A stretch of 64,000 bases of DNA from Streptomyces sp. NBC_00457 (GCF_036014015.1 NZ_CP107905.1:10168001-10232000); one strand, 5' to 3'; positions 16,089-26,561 are shown, numbered from the stretch's first letter. Numbers and translations: made by a program. Notes: generated from the letters alone by a model not told the origin.

Positions 16089-18155
16089 TCACACGGCCCG
16101 GGCCACCAGAAGGGCGACGTCGTCGTGGTCGTCGGAGGTGCGCAGGCCGTACAGCAGGAGGTCGCACGTCTCCTCGAGCGGGCGGTGTGATTCGTCGAGG
16201 AAGCTGAGGAGGACGTTCAGGCGCTCGTCGATCGGGTGGTGGCGGGTCTCGACGAGGCCGTCGGTGTAGAGGACCAGCAGATCGCCGGGGCTCAGCTCGA
16301 CCGTGGTGGTCTCGAAGGGGATGCCGCCGACCCCGAGCGGGGCTCCCGAGGGCAGATCGAGGAGTGCGGGGGCGTGTCCGGGGCCGGCCAGCGCCGGTGG
16401 CATGTGGCCCGCGTTGGCGATGATGCACTGCCTGGTCCGCGGGTCGTACACGGCGTAGAGGCAGGTGACGATGTAGTGCTCCAGATCGCAGGTGATCTTG
16501 TCCAGGTGCTGGAGGACGGCGCCGGGAGCGAGATCGAGGTCCGCGTAGGCGCAGGTGGCGGTGCGCAGCCGGCCCATGGTGGCGGCGGCGTCGATGCCGT
16601 TGCCCATGACGTCGCCCACGACCAGGGCGGTCTTGTCGTCACTGAGGGGGATGACGTCGTACCAGTCCCCGCCGACCTCGCTGGTGGCCTGGGCGGGCTG
16701 GTAGCGGGAGGCGAGTTCCAGACCGGTGTGGTGCGGGGGATGGTCGGGCAGCAGGCTGCGCTGGAGGGTGAGGGCGGTGTTGCGCACGCTCTGGAACCAG
16801 CGGGCGTTGTCGATGGCCACGGCGGCACGGCCGGCCAGCTCACAGGCGAGGACGACGTCGTCCGCGTCGAAGGGCAGCGGATTGCCGGTGCGCTTGAGGT
16901 CGAGCGCGCCGAGCACCTCGCCGTGAGCGATCAACGGCACCGCGAGATAGGAGTGGACGCCGGCCTGCGCCAGGAGCGTGGCCGCTTCGGCGTCGCGGGC
17001 GATGCGCGGCAGATCGTGGTCGCCGACATGGGCGACGAGGATCGGCCGCCCGGTGTGGACGCACAGCGTGACCAGCCGGTCACCGTCGTAGGCGGTCAGG
17101 TCGCCGGGAGGGTCGGCGGCGCGCAGGGCCACCGTGGGGTGGGCCGCTTTGAGGGCGAGGGCGCGGAAGTACTCCGGGCTGTTGTCGGTTCTGCGGATAC
17201 GCCGGCAGGCCAGCGCCGAGTCGAGGACGTCCACGGCGACCACGTCCGCGAGCGCTCCGGTGGCGACCTCCGCCAGTTCCTGGGCGGTCTGCTCCACTTC
17301 AAGGCTCGTGCCGACGCGCGTCGAGGCGTCGGCGATGAGGGCCAGGCGCCGCCGGGCCCGGTCGGCTTCCGCGGCCACGCGGTGCCGTTCGGTGACGTCG
17401 ACGACCGAGGTGGCCGCCCCCAGGACCCGGCCGCCGGGGTCCTCCAGCCGGTAGAACGAGAGGGACCAGGCGTGCTCGTGTTCCGGATCGGCCGGTGGAC
17501 GGCCCACGTGGTAGTGGTCGAGCAGCGGAGTGCCCGTGGTGAGCACCTGACGCAGCGCGGACTCGATGGTGTCGATGTCGGGCAGGGGCAGGGTCTCCCG
17601 CAGCGTCCGGCCGAGGTGGTCCTCGGCGGGAATGCCGTCGATGCGCTCCAGGGCCGGGTTGACCAGGAGATACCGCAGGTCCGGGTCCATCAGAGCCAGC
17701 CCGATGGGGGACTGGTTGATCAGCCGCTCGCACAGGGCCAGATCGGTCTCGACGCGCTGGAGCAAGCTGTGGTCGGCCGCGATGCCCAGCGCGTAGACGT
17801 CTCCGAGATCGTCCAGCAGCCGCATGTTGCGGAACTCCGTCAGGCGCGTGCTGCCGTCCTTGAGCCGGACGGGGAAGGCGCCCGCCCAGCTCCGGCCGGT
17901 CTCGAGCACGTCCGAGAACAGCTTCGCCACGACCTCGAGGTGTTCGGGGTGGATGAACAGTCGCGCCGCGTACGTGCCGAGGGCCTCCTCGGCCGTGTAG
18001 CCGAAGAGCTCCTCCGCCTGCGGGGTCCAGAACACGATGCGCCCGTCGGCGTCGACGACCACCGCCGCCACGCTCAGGACATCCAGCAGACCGGTCGGCC
18101 GGGGCGGCTCGGGGCGGTATTCGTCACCGTCGGACGGGAAGGGTTCGGCTGTCAT
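16089..18155 (-). CDS. PAS-PAS-GAF-PP2C (SpoIIE-type) serine phosphatase
   Basis: 688 residues starting at ATG 18155, chosen because GGAGG lies immediately upstream; the longer frame has no coding character. Domains: PAS about 25-135 (VVDADGRIVFWTPQAEELFG), second PAS 145-260, GAF 275-435, PP2C/SpoIIE 455-688 (VGGDWYDVIPLSDD, VVGDVMGNGIDAAATMG, LYTDGLVETR, DDVALLVARA). Family members dephosphorylate anti-anti-sigma factors in response to ligands sensed by PAS/GAF. It lacks the HATPase domain carried by its divergent neighbour. Confidence 0.92.
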   Translation of the reverse strand: MTAEPFPSDGDEYRPEPPRPTGLLDVLSVAAVVVDADGRIVFWTPQAEELFGYTAEEALGTYAARLFIHPEHLEVVAKLFSDVLETGRSWAGAFPVRLKDGSTRLTEFRNMRLLDDLGDVYALGIAADHSLLQRVETDLALCERLINQSPIGLALMDPDLRYLLVNPALERIDGIPAEDHLGRTLRETLPLPDIDTIESALRQVLTTGTPLLDHYHVGRPPADPEHEHAWSLSFYRLEDPGGRVLGAATSVVDVTERHRVAAEADRARRRLALIADASTRVGTSLEVEQTAQELAEVATGALADVVAVDVLDSALACRRIRRTDNSPEYFRALALKAAHPTVALRAADPPGDLTAYDGDRLVTLCVHTGRPILVAHVGDHDLPRIARDAEAATLLAQAGVHSYLAVPLIAHGEVLGALDLKRTGNPLPFDADDVVLACELAGRAAVAIDNARWFQSVRNTALTLQRSLLPDHPPHHTGLELASRYQPAQATSEVGGDWYDVIPLSDDKTALVVGDVMGNGIDAAATMGRLRTATCAYADLDLAPGAVLQHLDKITCDLEHYIVTCLYAVYDPRTRQCIIANAGHMPPALAGPGHAPALLDLPSGAPLGVGGIPFETTTVELSPGDLLVLYTDGLVETRHHPIDERLNVLLSFLDESHRPLEETCDLLLYGLRTSDDHDDVALLVARAV

Positions 18156-18300
18156 CGGCCCTCCTCCAGCGGCCGGCAGGACGTACCGACCTGTGCCGGC
18201 CGTACCGGGTACCAGCGACCGGCACTTCCATGCTGCCCCCGGCCGGGGCCGTGCGCATCGGGCGGGCGAGCAGGAACATAGTCGTGTAGAGGGTGAGCCC

Positions 18301-20766
18301 ATGGATTCTGCGCGAAATGGTTCCGATGAGCAGCCGACACCGGCGGGGCCGCGCGACCTGCTCGACGCGTCCACCGACGCGGCGGCGGTCGTAGCGGCCG
18401 ACGGCATTGTGATCGGCTGGACCCGGGGCGCCGAAGAACTCCTCGGCCACCCGGCACAAGAGGTGGTCGGCGGCTCCGCCGCGCGGCTGCTGGCGATGCC
18501 AGGGGATCCGGCACGTGTCGCCGGTGTCGCGGACCGCTGCCGCGCCGGAATGGGGTGGAGCGGCCTCATCCCCGTACGGCACCGTGACGGCCGGTCCCTC
18601 GACGTCGACCTGCGCGTCTCCGCGTGTTTCCGTATCGGCGAGGACGAGTGCTTCCTGCTCTCGGCGCGGGAGCGGCGGCCGCAATGGACGGTCGGCCAGT
18701 CCGTCCTCGACGGATTCCTGACGCGCTCGCCGGTCGGCATGGCGGTCATGGACACCGAGCTGCGCTACGTCTGGCTCAACGACACGCTGGAACGCTTCGG
18801 CGGCGTGCCCCGGGAGCAGCGGCTGGGCCGCCGGCTGAGCGAGCTGTTGCCCGGTCTGCAGGCGGAGACCATCGAGGGGCTGATGCGCAAGGTGCTGACG
18901 ACCGGCGTCCCGGTGACCGACTACGAGTACGTGGGATGGAGCTGGGCCGATCCCCACCGCCGGCACGCCTACTCCACGTCGTTCTTCCCCCTGGTGGACG
19001 CCGAGGACTCCGTCACCGGAGTCTGCTACATGGTCCTCGACGTCACCGAGCGATGGAACGCCCGCCAGCTCCTGTCGATGGTCAACGAGGCCGGAACGCG
19101 CATCGGCACCACGCTCGACGTGCTGCGGACGGCACAGGAACTGGCCGACTTCGCCGTTCCCCGCTTCGCGGACTTCGTCGTCGTAGACCTTCTGGAGCCC
19201 GTCCTCAGCACCGAGGGGCACGGGGCCTGGCTGACCGACGCGGGACCGGCACCCGCCACGCCGAGGATGCGACGCGCCGGACTGAGCTCGGTGCGAGAGG
19301 GCTGTCCCGAGGCCGTGGCGCGGGTCGGGGAGAGGGTGGACTTCCTTCCCCCGTCGCACGACGCCCGGCTCTTCCTCGACGGCGAGCCGATCCTCATCCC
19401 GGTCCTCGACCCGTCCGACGACGTCTGGATGGCCGAGCAGCCGGCGAGAGCGGAGAGCATCCGCGAGTTCGGGCTGCATTCCCTCATCTCCGTGCCGATG
19501 CACGCGCGGAACACCGCCCTGGGCCTGACCACGTTCGTACGGTCGCTCAATCCCGTCTCCTTCCAGCCCGACGACGTCCTGCTGGCCCGGGAGCTGGTGG
19601 CACGCGCCGCGCTCTGCGTCGACAACGCCCGCCGCTACACCCGCGAGCACACGGCGGCGGTCACGCTGCAGCGCAGTCTGCTGCCCCAGGCGCTGACGGG
19701 CGGCACCGCGCTGGAGGTGGCCTCCTTCTACCAGCCGGCCGACCCGACGGGCGGGGTGGGCGGCGACTGGTTCGATGTGATCCCGCTGTCCGGCGCCCGC
19801 GTGGCGCTCGTCGTCGGCGATGTGGTCGGGCACGGCATCACCGCGGCGGCGACCATGGGCCGGCTGCGCACCGCGGTGCAGACCCTCGCCGACATGGAGA
19901 TGCCTCCCGACGAACTGCTGGCGCACCTCGACGACCTGGTGCTCCGGCTGAGCGAGCCGAAGAGCGACGACGACGCGGCCGTACAGAGCGCGACCGCCTT
20001 CCTGGGGGCAACCTGTCTGTACGCCGTCTACGACCCGGTGCGCAGGCGCTGCACGATGGCCCGGGCCGGCCATCCACCGCCAGTCGTCATCACCCCCGAC
20101 GGCCAGGTCTCCTTCCCCGAACTGCCCGCCGGGCCGCCGCTCGGGCTGGGGGGACTGGCGTTCGAGTCCGCCGAGATCGAACTCGCTGAGAACAGCCTGC
20201 TCGGTCTCTACACGGACGGCCTCGTCGAGAATGCCGACCGCGACATGGAGCGGGGCATGGTCCGGCTCGGCGACGCGCTGGCCCGGCCGGCCTCCGATCT
20301 CACCACGCTCTGTACCTCCGCGGCGCGGCAGCTCGTACCCGTGCCCCAACCCGACGACATCGCCCTTCTCCTGGCCCGCACCCACGGCCTGGGCGCCGAC
20401 CATGTCGCCTCGTGGGACGTGCCCGCGGACCCGGCAGCCGTCGCCGACATCCGAGCGCGGGCGACCCGCCGGGTGGAGGAGTGGGGGCTGGCGGATCTGG
20501 CCATGACGACCGAGCTCATCGTGAGCGAGCTGGTCACCAACGCGATCCGCCACGCCGCGCCGCCCATCCGGCTACGGCTGCTCCGCGACGCCCGCCTCAC
20601 CTGCGAGGTCGCCGACGCCAGCAGCACCGCCCCGCGGCTGAGACACGCCCGGAGCATGGACGAAGGCGGCCGCGGTCTCTTCCTGGTGGCCCAGCTCACC
20701 CGTCGCTGGGGCGCCCGGTACACGGCCGACGGGAAGATCATCTGGGCGGAGCAGGAGATCCCGTGA
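18301..20766 (+). CDS. PAS-GAF-PP2C phosphatase with C-terminal anti-sigma-type HATPase
   Basis: 821 residues from ATG 18301 (GAGGGTG upstream). Two PAS-like regions (about 25-130 and 140-255), GAF (about 265-445), PP2C/SpoIIE (VGGDWFDVIPLSGA, VVGDVVGHGITAAATMG, LYTDGLVENA) and a C-terminal RsbW-like HATPase (TTELIVSELVTNAIRHAAPP, EGGRGLFLVAQLTRRWG). It therefore joins a phosphatase and a kinase-like anti-sigma module in one chain, a layout common in Streptomyces partner-switching systems. It is transcribed divergently from the paralogue at 16089-18155 with about 145 bases between them. Confidence 0.92.
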   Translation: MDSARNGSDEQPTPAGPRDLLDASTDAAAVVAADGIVIGWTRGAEELLGHPAQEVVGGSAARLLAMPGDPARVAGVADRCRAGMGWSGLIPVRHRDGRSLDVDLRVSACFRIGEDECFLLSARERRPQWTVGQSVLDGFLTRSPVGMAVMDTELRYVWLNDTLERFGGVPREQRLGRRLSELLPGLQAETIEGLMRKVLTTGVPVTDYEYVGWSWADPHRRHAYSTSFFPLVDAEDSVTGVCYMVLDVTERWNARQLLSMVNEAGTRIGTTLDVLRTAQELADFAVPRFADFVVVDLLEPVLSTEGHGAWLTDAGPAPATPRMRRAGLSSVREGCPEAVARVGERVDFLPPSHDARLFLDGEPILIPVLDPSDDVWMAEQPARAESIREFGLHSLISVPMHARNTALGLTTFVRSLNPVSFQPDDVLLARELVARAALCVDNARRYTREHTAAVTLQRSLLPQALTGGTALEVASFYQPADPTGGVGGDWFDVIPLSGARVALVVGDVVGHGITAAATMGRLRTAVQTLADMEMPPDELLAHLDDLVLRLSEPKSDDDAAVQSATAFLGATCLYAVYDPVRRRCTMARAGHPPPVVITPDGQVSFPELPAGPPLGLGGLAFESAEIELAENSLLGLYTDGLVENADRDMERGMVRLGDALARPASDLTTLCTSAARQLVPVPQPDDIALLLARTHGLGADHVASWDVPADPAAVADIRARATRRVEEWGLADLAMTTELIVSELVTNAIRHAAPPIRLRLLRDARLTCEVADASSTAPRLRHARSMDEGGRGLFLVAQLTRRWGARYTADGKIIWAEQEIP

Positions 20767-20774
20767 ACGGCACG

Positions 20775-20812
20775 GACCGCCACGCCCCGGCCGGGACCGG
20801 GACGTGGCGGTC
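20775..20812. terminator. Bidirectional hairpin between convergent genes
   Basis: Arms 20775-20790 and 20797-20812 are reverse complements with one mismatch and a 6-base loop. It lies between the phosphatase stop and the phosphoesterase stop. Confidence 0.7.
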
Positions 20813-20821
20813 GTACGCCGC

Positions 20822-22705
20822 TCAGTCGAACGGCGTCAGGAAGTCCTCAGTGGACAGCGGCCTGTTGACGATGCGGGTGTCGCCGATCCATCCGTAGAAG
20901 CCCTGCCCGAACCGCTCGTCGAACTGTGTCGCGCCGATGACGAAGGGCTTGCTGAGCGTGGTGATGCCTGTCGACGGCTGCGTGGGATTGCGGGCGATCT
21001 TCGAGCCGTCCACGTACATCACCGTCCGCCGGCCGTCATTGACGAGGGCGATGTGCATCCAGCGGCCGACCGGCACGGCGTGGCTCCACGACGTCGGGTC
21101 GGCGTCCTGCTTGTACGGGTAGACGACGAACTGGAGAAACCGCTCCGGAGACAGGTTGAGACTGCAGGTGGGCTCCAGCGGGGACCAGCCCGTGGTCTTG
21201 CCCGCGTCGCCGTTGCGGCCCTCCCAGCTCAGGATGCCCATCCAGCTGTGGTCGCCCTCGAAGGGCTCGGGCAGCATGAGGTGCGTCTCGATGGTGTAGC
21301 CGTGGGTGAACTTCGCGCTGTTCACGGCGGCACGCGCGGCGGTCGTCAGGATGGCACCGCGGTCCGGACTCTTGCCGCCGTCGAAGCGGAGACTGGCATG
21401 CGCCGGCTGGCCCGGGTGATGGTCGGCGGACCAGGTGAGCGCCTCGGGTCCACTGGAGTGCAGGCGGCTGACGGTCAGATCGTTGCCGTTGCCCGTGAGA
21501 TCGCGTACGACCGCTCCGTCGGCCACGGGGGCGCCCGGTGTGCCGGCCACGGAGGTCCCGGAGGTGTCGAAGCGCCAGTACGCGACCGTGCCGCGGGGCA
21601 TGACCGCGGAGGCCGGACGTGGCTTCGGCGCGCGAATCGGGGCGAAGCCCTTGAAGCGCTCGTCGAAGTCGATGTCCAGGCTGAACCGGTCGGTGGGGCC
21701 GGTCAGTTCGATCGTCTCCGCCTCCAGCGGTGACCGCTTCTCCGGGCCGCGGGCGAGGAACCACGGCGAGAAGGTCTCGACGTCGATGACACCGCGGGCG
21801 AGGTCGAAGGCGTAGGTGCGGATCATGCCGGCGCCGCCGTAGTAGCGGTCCTGGTAGTTGGTGATGTGGAGGTGGACATCGTTGTCAGAGTCGTTGGTCA
21901 GAACCGTCCGCCCGGGCGGCCAGTAGTGGCCGCCCAACGCCAGGAAGATCTGGTCGTTGCCGCGGATGAGACCGTCCCACAGACGCCTGCCGTTGTCCGA
22001 CAGCTGGGCCTCGCCGTCGCCGTCCGACCAGACGAGGTCGTGTGTGGTCAGGAAGGCGGGGAGCGTCGGGTGCGCGTCGAGAACGCCCTGCGCCCAGCGC
22101 AGGCCCTTGTCCGAGACCCGCCAGTCCAGGGCGAGGATCAGCCACTGGCGGCCCGCCGCACGCAGCACGTGGTAGCTGTTGTAGCCGTCCGGCGACGCGC
22201 CGCGGAAGGTCGGCATCGACGCGTAGCGCCGCGGACCGAACGCCGCGAGGTACGCGGAGTCGCCGCGCTGGTCGTCCGTGGAGGAGCGGATGTCGTGGTT
22301 CCCCGCCAGGACGCTGTAGGGCACCTTGCCGTGGATCGCCCTGAACGTGTCGGCGGCCAGCGCAATTTCCTGCTCGGTGCCGTGCTCCGTGACATCACCG
22401 AGGTGGGTCATGAAGGCGATGTTCGCCTCCTCCCGCTCGGCGGCGAGGTAACGGAACGTGGCACGCAGAGGCTCCGGGTCGGAGCTGTCGGCGTCGAAGA
22501 GATACTGCGTGTCGGGAAGCACCGCGAGCGCGAACCGCGGGCTCTCGGTGTCGAAGTGGGACCATCCGCTGCCGCGGGCAGCCGAGTCCGCGTGCGCCGG
22601 GCGCGCCTCGGCCGCGGTGACCACGGCACCGGCCGCGGGGATCACGACCGCGGCCTGCAGCAGTCCGCGTCTGTCCAGCCGGTGTTGGTGCCCGTCCGTG
22701 CTCAT
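20822..22705 (-). CDS. Tat-secreted calcineurin-like phosphoesterase with LamG-type domain
   Basis: 627 residues from ATG 22705 (GGAGGGCAC upstream). The N-terminus LDRRGLLQAAVVIPAAGA is a twin-arginine signal, so the enzyme is exported folded. A metallophosphoesterase domain follows (PDTQYLFDA, HLGDVTEHG, AGNHD, TTHDLVW, GGHYWP). The C-terminal part from about 410 (TVAYWRFDTSG ... GYTIETHLMLPEPF ... GRWMHIALVNDGRRTVMYVDG) looks like a concanavalin/LamG carbohydrate-binding jelly roll. A secreted phosphatase or phosphodiesterase anchored to a glycan is inferred. Confidence 0.88.
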   Translation of the reverse strand: MSTDGHQHRLDRRGLLQAAVVIPAAGAVVTAAEARPAHADSAARGSGWSHFDTESPRFALAVLPDTQYLFDADSSDPEPLRATFRYLAAEREEANIAFMTHLGDVTEHGTEQEIALAADTFRAIHGKVPYSVLAGNHDIRSSTDDQRGDSAYLAAFGPRRYASMPTFRGASPDGYNSYHVLRAAGRQWLILALDWRVSDKGLRWAQGVLDAHPTLPAFLTTHDLVWSDGDGEAQLSDNGRRLWDGLIRGNDQIFLALGGHYWPPGRTVLTNDSDNDVHLHITNYQDRYYGGAGMIRTYAFDLARGVIDVETFSPWFLARGPEKRSPLEAETIELTGPTDRFSLDIDFDERFKGFAPIRAPKPRPASAVMPRGTVAYWRFDTSGTSVAGTPGAPVADGAVVRDLTGNGNDLTVSRLHSSGPEALTWSADHHPGQPAHASLRFDGGKSPDRGAILTTAARAAVNSAKFTHGYTIETHLMLPEPFEGDHSWMGILSWEGRNGDAGKTTGWSPLEPTCSLNLSPERFLQFVVYPYKQDADPTSWSHAVPVGRWMHIALVNDGRRTVMYVDGSKIARNPTQPSTGITTLSKPFVIGATQFDERFGQGFYGWIGDTRIVNRPLSTEDFLTPFD

Positions 22706-22840
22706 GTGCCCTCCAAATGACGACCGTTGGGATAGGAAGGCACACTGCTGACCACTTGTGACCATGCCATGGCAAGAAGCTGAACGCCGAATTCTGTTCG
22801 CGGCACGAATGACAACTCCGCCGCGACGCCTCATGCCCCG

Positions 22841-23737
22841 TCAGTAGACAGAGAGGCCGTAGGCGCTCAGCACTTCCTGGATCGGCTGGTAGTACGTGGT
22901 GCCGCCGGTCGCGCAGTTCCCGGAGCCGCCGGACAGGATGCCGATGACCTTGTCGCCGGCGTAGAGCGGGCCTCCGCTGTCGCCGGGCTCGGCGCAGATG
23001 CTGGTCTGGATCAGCCCGTACACGATGGTGCCGCCACCGTAGTTGACGGTCGCGTTCAGCCCGGTGACGAGGCCGCATCGGACACCCGTGGTGGCGCCCC
23101 GGGTGCAGACGCGCTGGCCGACGTAGGCGGTCGCTGTCCCGGTCACGTCGACGGTTCCGATGGTCCCGGGGTGCGGTACGGCCGGGTTGGAGTACCGGAC
23201 GACGCCGAAGTCGTTGCCGGGGAAGCTGGTTGCGGTGGTGGTTCCGACGACGGTGTCCATGGCGGGACCGGTGTACCAGGTGGTGGTGCCGTCGGTGCAG
23301 TGACCGGCCGTGACGACGTAGTACGCGGATCCGCTGCGTACGTTGACACCCGCCGAGCAGCGCCCGCCGTCGGCGTAAATGGCGTCGCCGCCCGACAGGA
23401 GGGTGCGCAACCGGCCGTCGAGCCGTTCGAGGGTCATGGCACCGGCGAAACGCCCGGCGGCCTGGCGGAGTCGGGCGAGTTCGGTGTCCGTGACCGTGGA
23501 GTCGGCGACGACCCGCAGCTTCCCGGTGCGCTCGTCGACGGCCCAGGCCGTCCCGTCGATCCCCAGGGACTCGACGGCCGAAGCCGCGCTCGACGCCGAC
23601 GCGGTCGACACTCCGGCGCCGGCCGTGGGCGCGGCCGTCGCGCTGGTGCCGGACACCAAGAGGGCTGCCACGCCGAGCAGGCTCAGTACTGAGGCGAGCA
23701 GTCGTGAGCGTCTGACGGTCGTACGCCGTGCTCTCAT
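22841..23737 (-). CDS. Secreted S1-family (streptogrisin-like) serine protease
   Basis: 298 residues from ATG 23737, preceded by GGGGAGA. A basic N-terminus and hydrophobic core ([18 protein letters not shown]) form a Sec signal peptide. A pro-region extends to about residue 100. The mature chymotrypsin-like domain shows the triad in TAGHC, NDFGVV and GDSGGP, with paired Cys. It acts extracellularly. The pro-region looks shorter than in classical streptogrisins. The gene lies 135 bases upstream of the phosphoesterase on the same strand. Confidence 0.92.
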   Translation of the reverse strand: MRARRTTVRRSRLLASVLSLLGVAALLVSGTSATAAPTAGAGVSTASASSAASAVESLGIDGTAWAVDERTGKLRVVADSTVTDTELARLRQAAGRFAGAMTLERLDGRLRTLLSGGDAIYADGGRCSAGVNVRSGSAYYVVTAGHCTDGTTTWYTGPAMDTVVGTTTATSFPGNDFGVVRYSNPAVPHPGTIGTVDVTGTATAYVGQRVCTRGATTGVRCGLVTGLNATVNYGGGTIVYGLIQTSICAEPGDSGGPLYAGDKVIGILSGGSGNCATGGTTYYQPIQEVLSAYGLSVY

Positions 23738-24083
23738 ACCCACATCTCCCCGAAGACGGTCGGTCAGGCTCGGGCACGCCCCACCGGTCGCCAGGTGGGC
23801 TGTGCTGTGCCCGTGGTGCTGGTGCGATGGGGCCGCCGCGCTGCGCGTACCGGAGGCGGGGCAGCGCCCATTGTGCCGGGCGGGGCCCGGCGGGGGTAGG
23901 CCGTCTTCGGGCCATGGCGCCCGCCTCGGCGGAATCAGCCGGTGATCCTGCCTCTCACCGTGCGGGCGCCCGCACGCGACGGTCAGCCACCCGGCGGCGC
24001 GACCACCCCGAGGAGCTGACATCACACAAATGGGGCACATAGGTTTTAATGCCCGAAGGGACGCCAAATTTCCGGAGCGGTCG
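23738..24083. other. Divergent intergenic region
   Basis: About 346 bases between the protease and the PP2C phosphatase, transcribed away from each other. It must hold both promoters, but I see no clear operator, hairpin or additional gene. Confidence 0.5.
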
Positions 24084-24917
24084 ATGTCCCGCAATCACTC
24101 AACCGACGACGCCGACGAACTGCTGGCCAGGCTCAGGACGCTGACCGCTCAGGCACGGGAGCGAGCCGAGCTCCAGCGTTCCCTGGTGGAGCTGGCCGTC
24201 GCCCTGCAGCGCGGGATGCTTCCCGGAGACATGCCGGTCGCGCCCGGGTTCGACCTGGCCGTCCAGTACTCGCCCGCCTTTCACGGCCTGAACGTGGGAG
24301 GCGACTGGTACGACGCCTTCCGGATGCCCGATGGACGGATCGGCCTGTCCATCGGCGACGTACAGGGCCACAACATCGAGGCCGCCGCCTTCATGGGGCA
24401 GGTCCGGGTGGGGCTGCGCGCGCTCGCCTCGGTCACGAGCGAGCCGGGGGAGCTTCTCTGCAGGACGAACGACCTGCTCCTGTCGCTCGGCGCCGACCTC
24501 TTCGCGACCTGTACCTTCATGCGGCTCGACCCGTCCACCGGAGTGCTGGAGAGCGCCAGGGCCGGGCACATCCCGTGCGTGTGGGCCACCGCGGACGGGA
24601 AGTCCGGCATCGCCGAGGACGAAGGGGGACCACCTCTGGGCATCGAAGCGGGGCAGGACTACCCGGTGACCCGGTACCGGCTCAGCACGGGAGGAGTGTT
24701 CGTCCTGATGACGGACGGCGTGGTGGAGGGACCCTCACTGAGCCTCGACGACGGACTCGACCAGGTGGTGAGGCTCGCGGGAGTCGCCGCCGTCGCGGGC
24801 ATGGACGCCGGCTCGCTCGCCGCCGCCGTGATCAAGGGGGCCGAGCGGGTCGGACACGAGGACGACGCGGCCGTACTGGTCGTAGGCCACGACGCGGCAG
24901 ACGTACGCCGCCAGTAG
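24084..24917 (+). CDS. Stand-alone PP2C (SpoIIE-type) phosphatase
   Basis: 277 residues from ATG 24084 with CGGAGCGG upstream. A short N-terminal helix that may form a coiled coil ([21 protein letters not shown]) precedes the phosphatase core: [61 protein letters not shown]. There is no PAS or GAF domain, unlike the two large phosphatases nearby. The next gene 52 bases downstream encodes a MASE1 membrane sensor, so input and output of one pathway may be split over two proteins. Confidence 0.9.
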   Translation: MSRNHSTDDADELLARLRTLTAQARERAELQRSLVELAVALQRGMLPGDMPVAPGFDLAVQYSPAFHGLNVGGDWYDAFRMPDGRIGLSIGDVQGHNIEAAAFMGQVRVGLRALASVTSEPGELLCRTNDLLLSLGADLFATCTFMRLDPSTGVLESARAGHIPCVWATADGKSGIAEDEGGPPLGIEAGQDYPVTRYRLSTGGVFVLMTDGVVEGPSLSLDDGLDQVVRLAGVAAVAGMDAGSLAAAVIKGAERVGHEDDAAVLVVGHDAADVRRQ

Positions 24918-24969
24918 GGGAGAGCACCGCTTCCTCCTCGGCTCGCCGAGAGAGCGGCCTCGTTGTCTG

Positions 24970-25965
24970 ATGGCTGCTGTGGTGGCTATCCATGATCTAC
25001 GGCGACCAGCCCTCTACGCCCTCGAGACGCTGGCAGTCACCGCCTGCTACTTCGCCGCGGGGCGGCTGGGCCTCATGCGGCAGCTCGTCGTCCAGGGCGC
25101 CGTGGTGACACCCATTTGGCCGCCCACGGGTGTCGCGCTGGCCTGCCTGCTGATCTTCGGGATCCGTGCCCTGCCGGGCATCACCCTGGGGGTCCTCTTC
25201 GTGGTCCTGTCGATCACCTCGCTGCAGCCCGCGGTGATCGGGACACTGGCCGGCAACACCGCGGCCCCGCTCTGCGCGTACTTCCTGCTGCGCAGGGTGG
25301 GGTTCCGGACGGACCTCAGCCGCTTGCGGGACGGCGTCGCGCTGGTGTTCCTCGGGGCCCTGGCCAGCATGCTGATCAGCGCGAGTGTCGGCGTCGGTCT
25401 GCTCGTTCTCACGGACAAACTCGATGCGCCCGGTTTCTGGCCGGTGTGGCTCGCATGGTGGGTGGGCGACGCGATGGGAGTCCTGCTCGTCACCCCCGTT
25501 CTGCTGCTGCTCCACACGGTGCGCCGGCCGCCGAGCCCCGCCCGCTGGAAGGAGGCGACCGGGCTGGCCCTCATCGCCTGCGGTCTCGTCCCCCTGGCCG
25601 CCTACAGCACCATCAGCATGCTCTTCCTCGTCTACCCACTCCTGATCTGGGGCGCCCTGCGCTTCCAGTTGGCGGGCAGCATGCTGTGCGCCCTCCTCGC
25701 CTCCACCACGACCACCATCGCGGCGACGGACCAGACCGGCCCCTTCACACACCTCACCCATGTCGAGGTGATGATCAAACTCCAGGCCTTCAACGGCTCG
25801 ATGGCCCTCACGGCTCTGCTTCTCTCCGCCGTCATCACCGAGCAGCACCACACCAGACGCTCGGTGGAGCGGGCCTGCCAGGACCTCGTCGAGGTACTGG
25901 AACACCTCACGGCCGGCGACACTCCCCGCACCCGGCCACCGCCGGACCAGCAGCGAGACCGGTGA
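24970..25965 (+). CDS. MASE1-domain integral membrane sensor protein
   Basis: 331 residues, mostly eight or so hydrophobic helices, with the MASE1 hallmark [16 protein letters not shown] near residue 45 and [21 protein letters not shown] around 155. MASE1 normally sits in front of kinase, GGDEF or phosphatase outputs. Here only a short charged tail follows, so the protein has sensing capacity but no output domain. It is downstream of and co-directional with the PP2C phosphatase at 24084, its likely partner. Confidence 0.88.
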   Translation: MAAVVAIHDLRRPALYALETLAVTACYFAAGRLGLMRQLVVQGAVVTPIWPPTGVALACLLIFGIRALPGITLGVLFVVLSITSLQPAVIGTLAGNTAAPLCAYFLLRRVGFRTDLSRLRDGVALVFLGALASMLISASVGVGLLVLTDKLDAPGFWPVWLAWWVGDAMGVLLVTPVLLLLHTVRRPPSPARWKEATGLALIACGLVPLAAYSTISMLFLVYPLLIWGALRFQLAGSMLCALLASTTTTIAATDQTGPFTHLTHVEVMIKLQAFNGSMALTALLLSAVITEQHHTRRSVERACQDLVEVLEHLTAGDTPRTRPPPDQQRDR

Positions 25966-26027
25966 TCCCCGCCGAGCAACGCCAAAATCCGTTTCATGCC
26001 GATCGGGGAGCGCCCTACCGTGGCGTG

Positions 26028-26561
26028 GTGGCGACTCAGATGATCATTCTCAACGGCGGTTCGAGCTCGGGAAAGTCCGGGATCGTACGGTGCCTCCAGG
26101 CCGAACTGTCCGATCCGTGGCTGGCGTTCGGGTGCGACTCCTTCGTCGACGCGCTGCCCGCGAGGATGCGGGCGTCGGACGACGGCATCGTGTTCGCCGC
26201 GGACGGCGGGGTGAGCGTCGGGGCGGAGTTCATGGCGCTGCAGACGGCGTGGATGGAGGGCGTCGCGGCGATGGCCCGTGCGGGCGCCAGGGTCATCATC
26301 GATGACGTGTTCCTCGGCGGGGCGGGGTCCCAGGAGCGGTGGCAGAAGACCGTGGACGGACTGGCCGTGCTGTGGGTCGGCGTCAGGTGCGAGAGCGCGG
26401 TCGCCGCAGGCCGGGAGGTCGCACGCGGAGATCGCATCCAGGGGATGGCCGCGTCGCAGGCGGATGTGGTTCACGAGGGTGTGGTCTACGACCTGGAGGT
26501 GGACACGACGCATTCCGAGTCCCTGGTGTGCGCGCGAACCATCGCCGCCCACATCAGCTGA
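26028..26561 (+). CDS. Chloramphenicol phosphotransferase-like kinase
   Basis: About 177 residues, the usual length of the S. venezuelae chloramphenicol 3-O-phosphotransferase, which it resembles throughout. It has the P-loop [31 protein letters not shown] (Asp being the proposed catalytic base), [20 protein letters not shown] and [19 protein letters not shown]. The enzyme would inactivate chloramphenicol or a related phenylpropanoid antibiotic with ATP in the cytosol. GTG 26028 or 26025 is the likely start. No chloramphenicol biosynthesis genes are visible, so it may be a stand-alone resistance gene or act on another substrate. Confidence 0.9.
   Translation: MATQMIILNGGSSSGKSGIVRCLQAELSDPWLAFGCDSFVDALPARMRASDDGIVFAADGGVSVGAEFMALQTAWMEGVAAMARAGARVIIDDVFLGGAGSQERWQKTVDGLAVLWVGVRCESAVAAGREVARGDRIQGMAASQADVVHEGVVYDLEVDTTHSESLVCARTIAAHIS

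Noticed and set aside
16236..18281. 681-codon plus-strand frame opposite the PP2C phosphatase
   Set aside because: Mirror frame of a clear phosphatase; no ribosome site and no family motifs.
18124..20553. 809-codon minus-strand frame opposite the second PP2C phosphatase
   Set aside because: Antisense shadow; composition follows the sense gene's codon bias.
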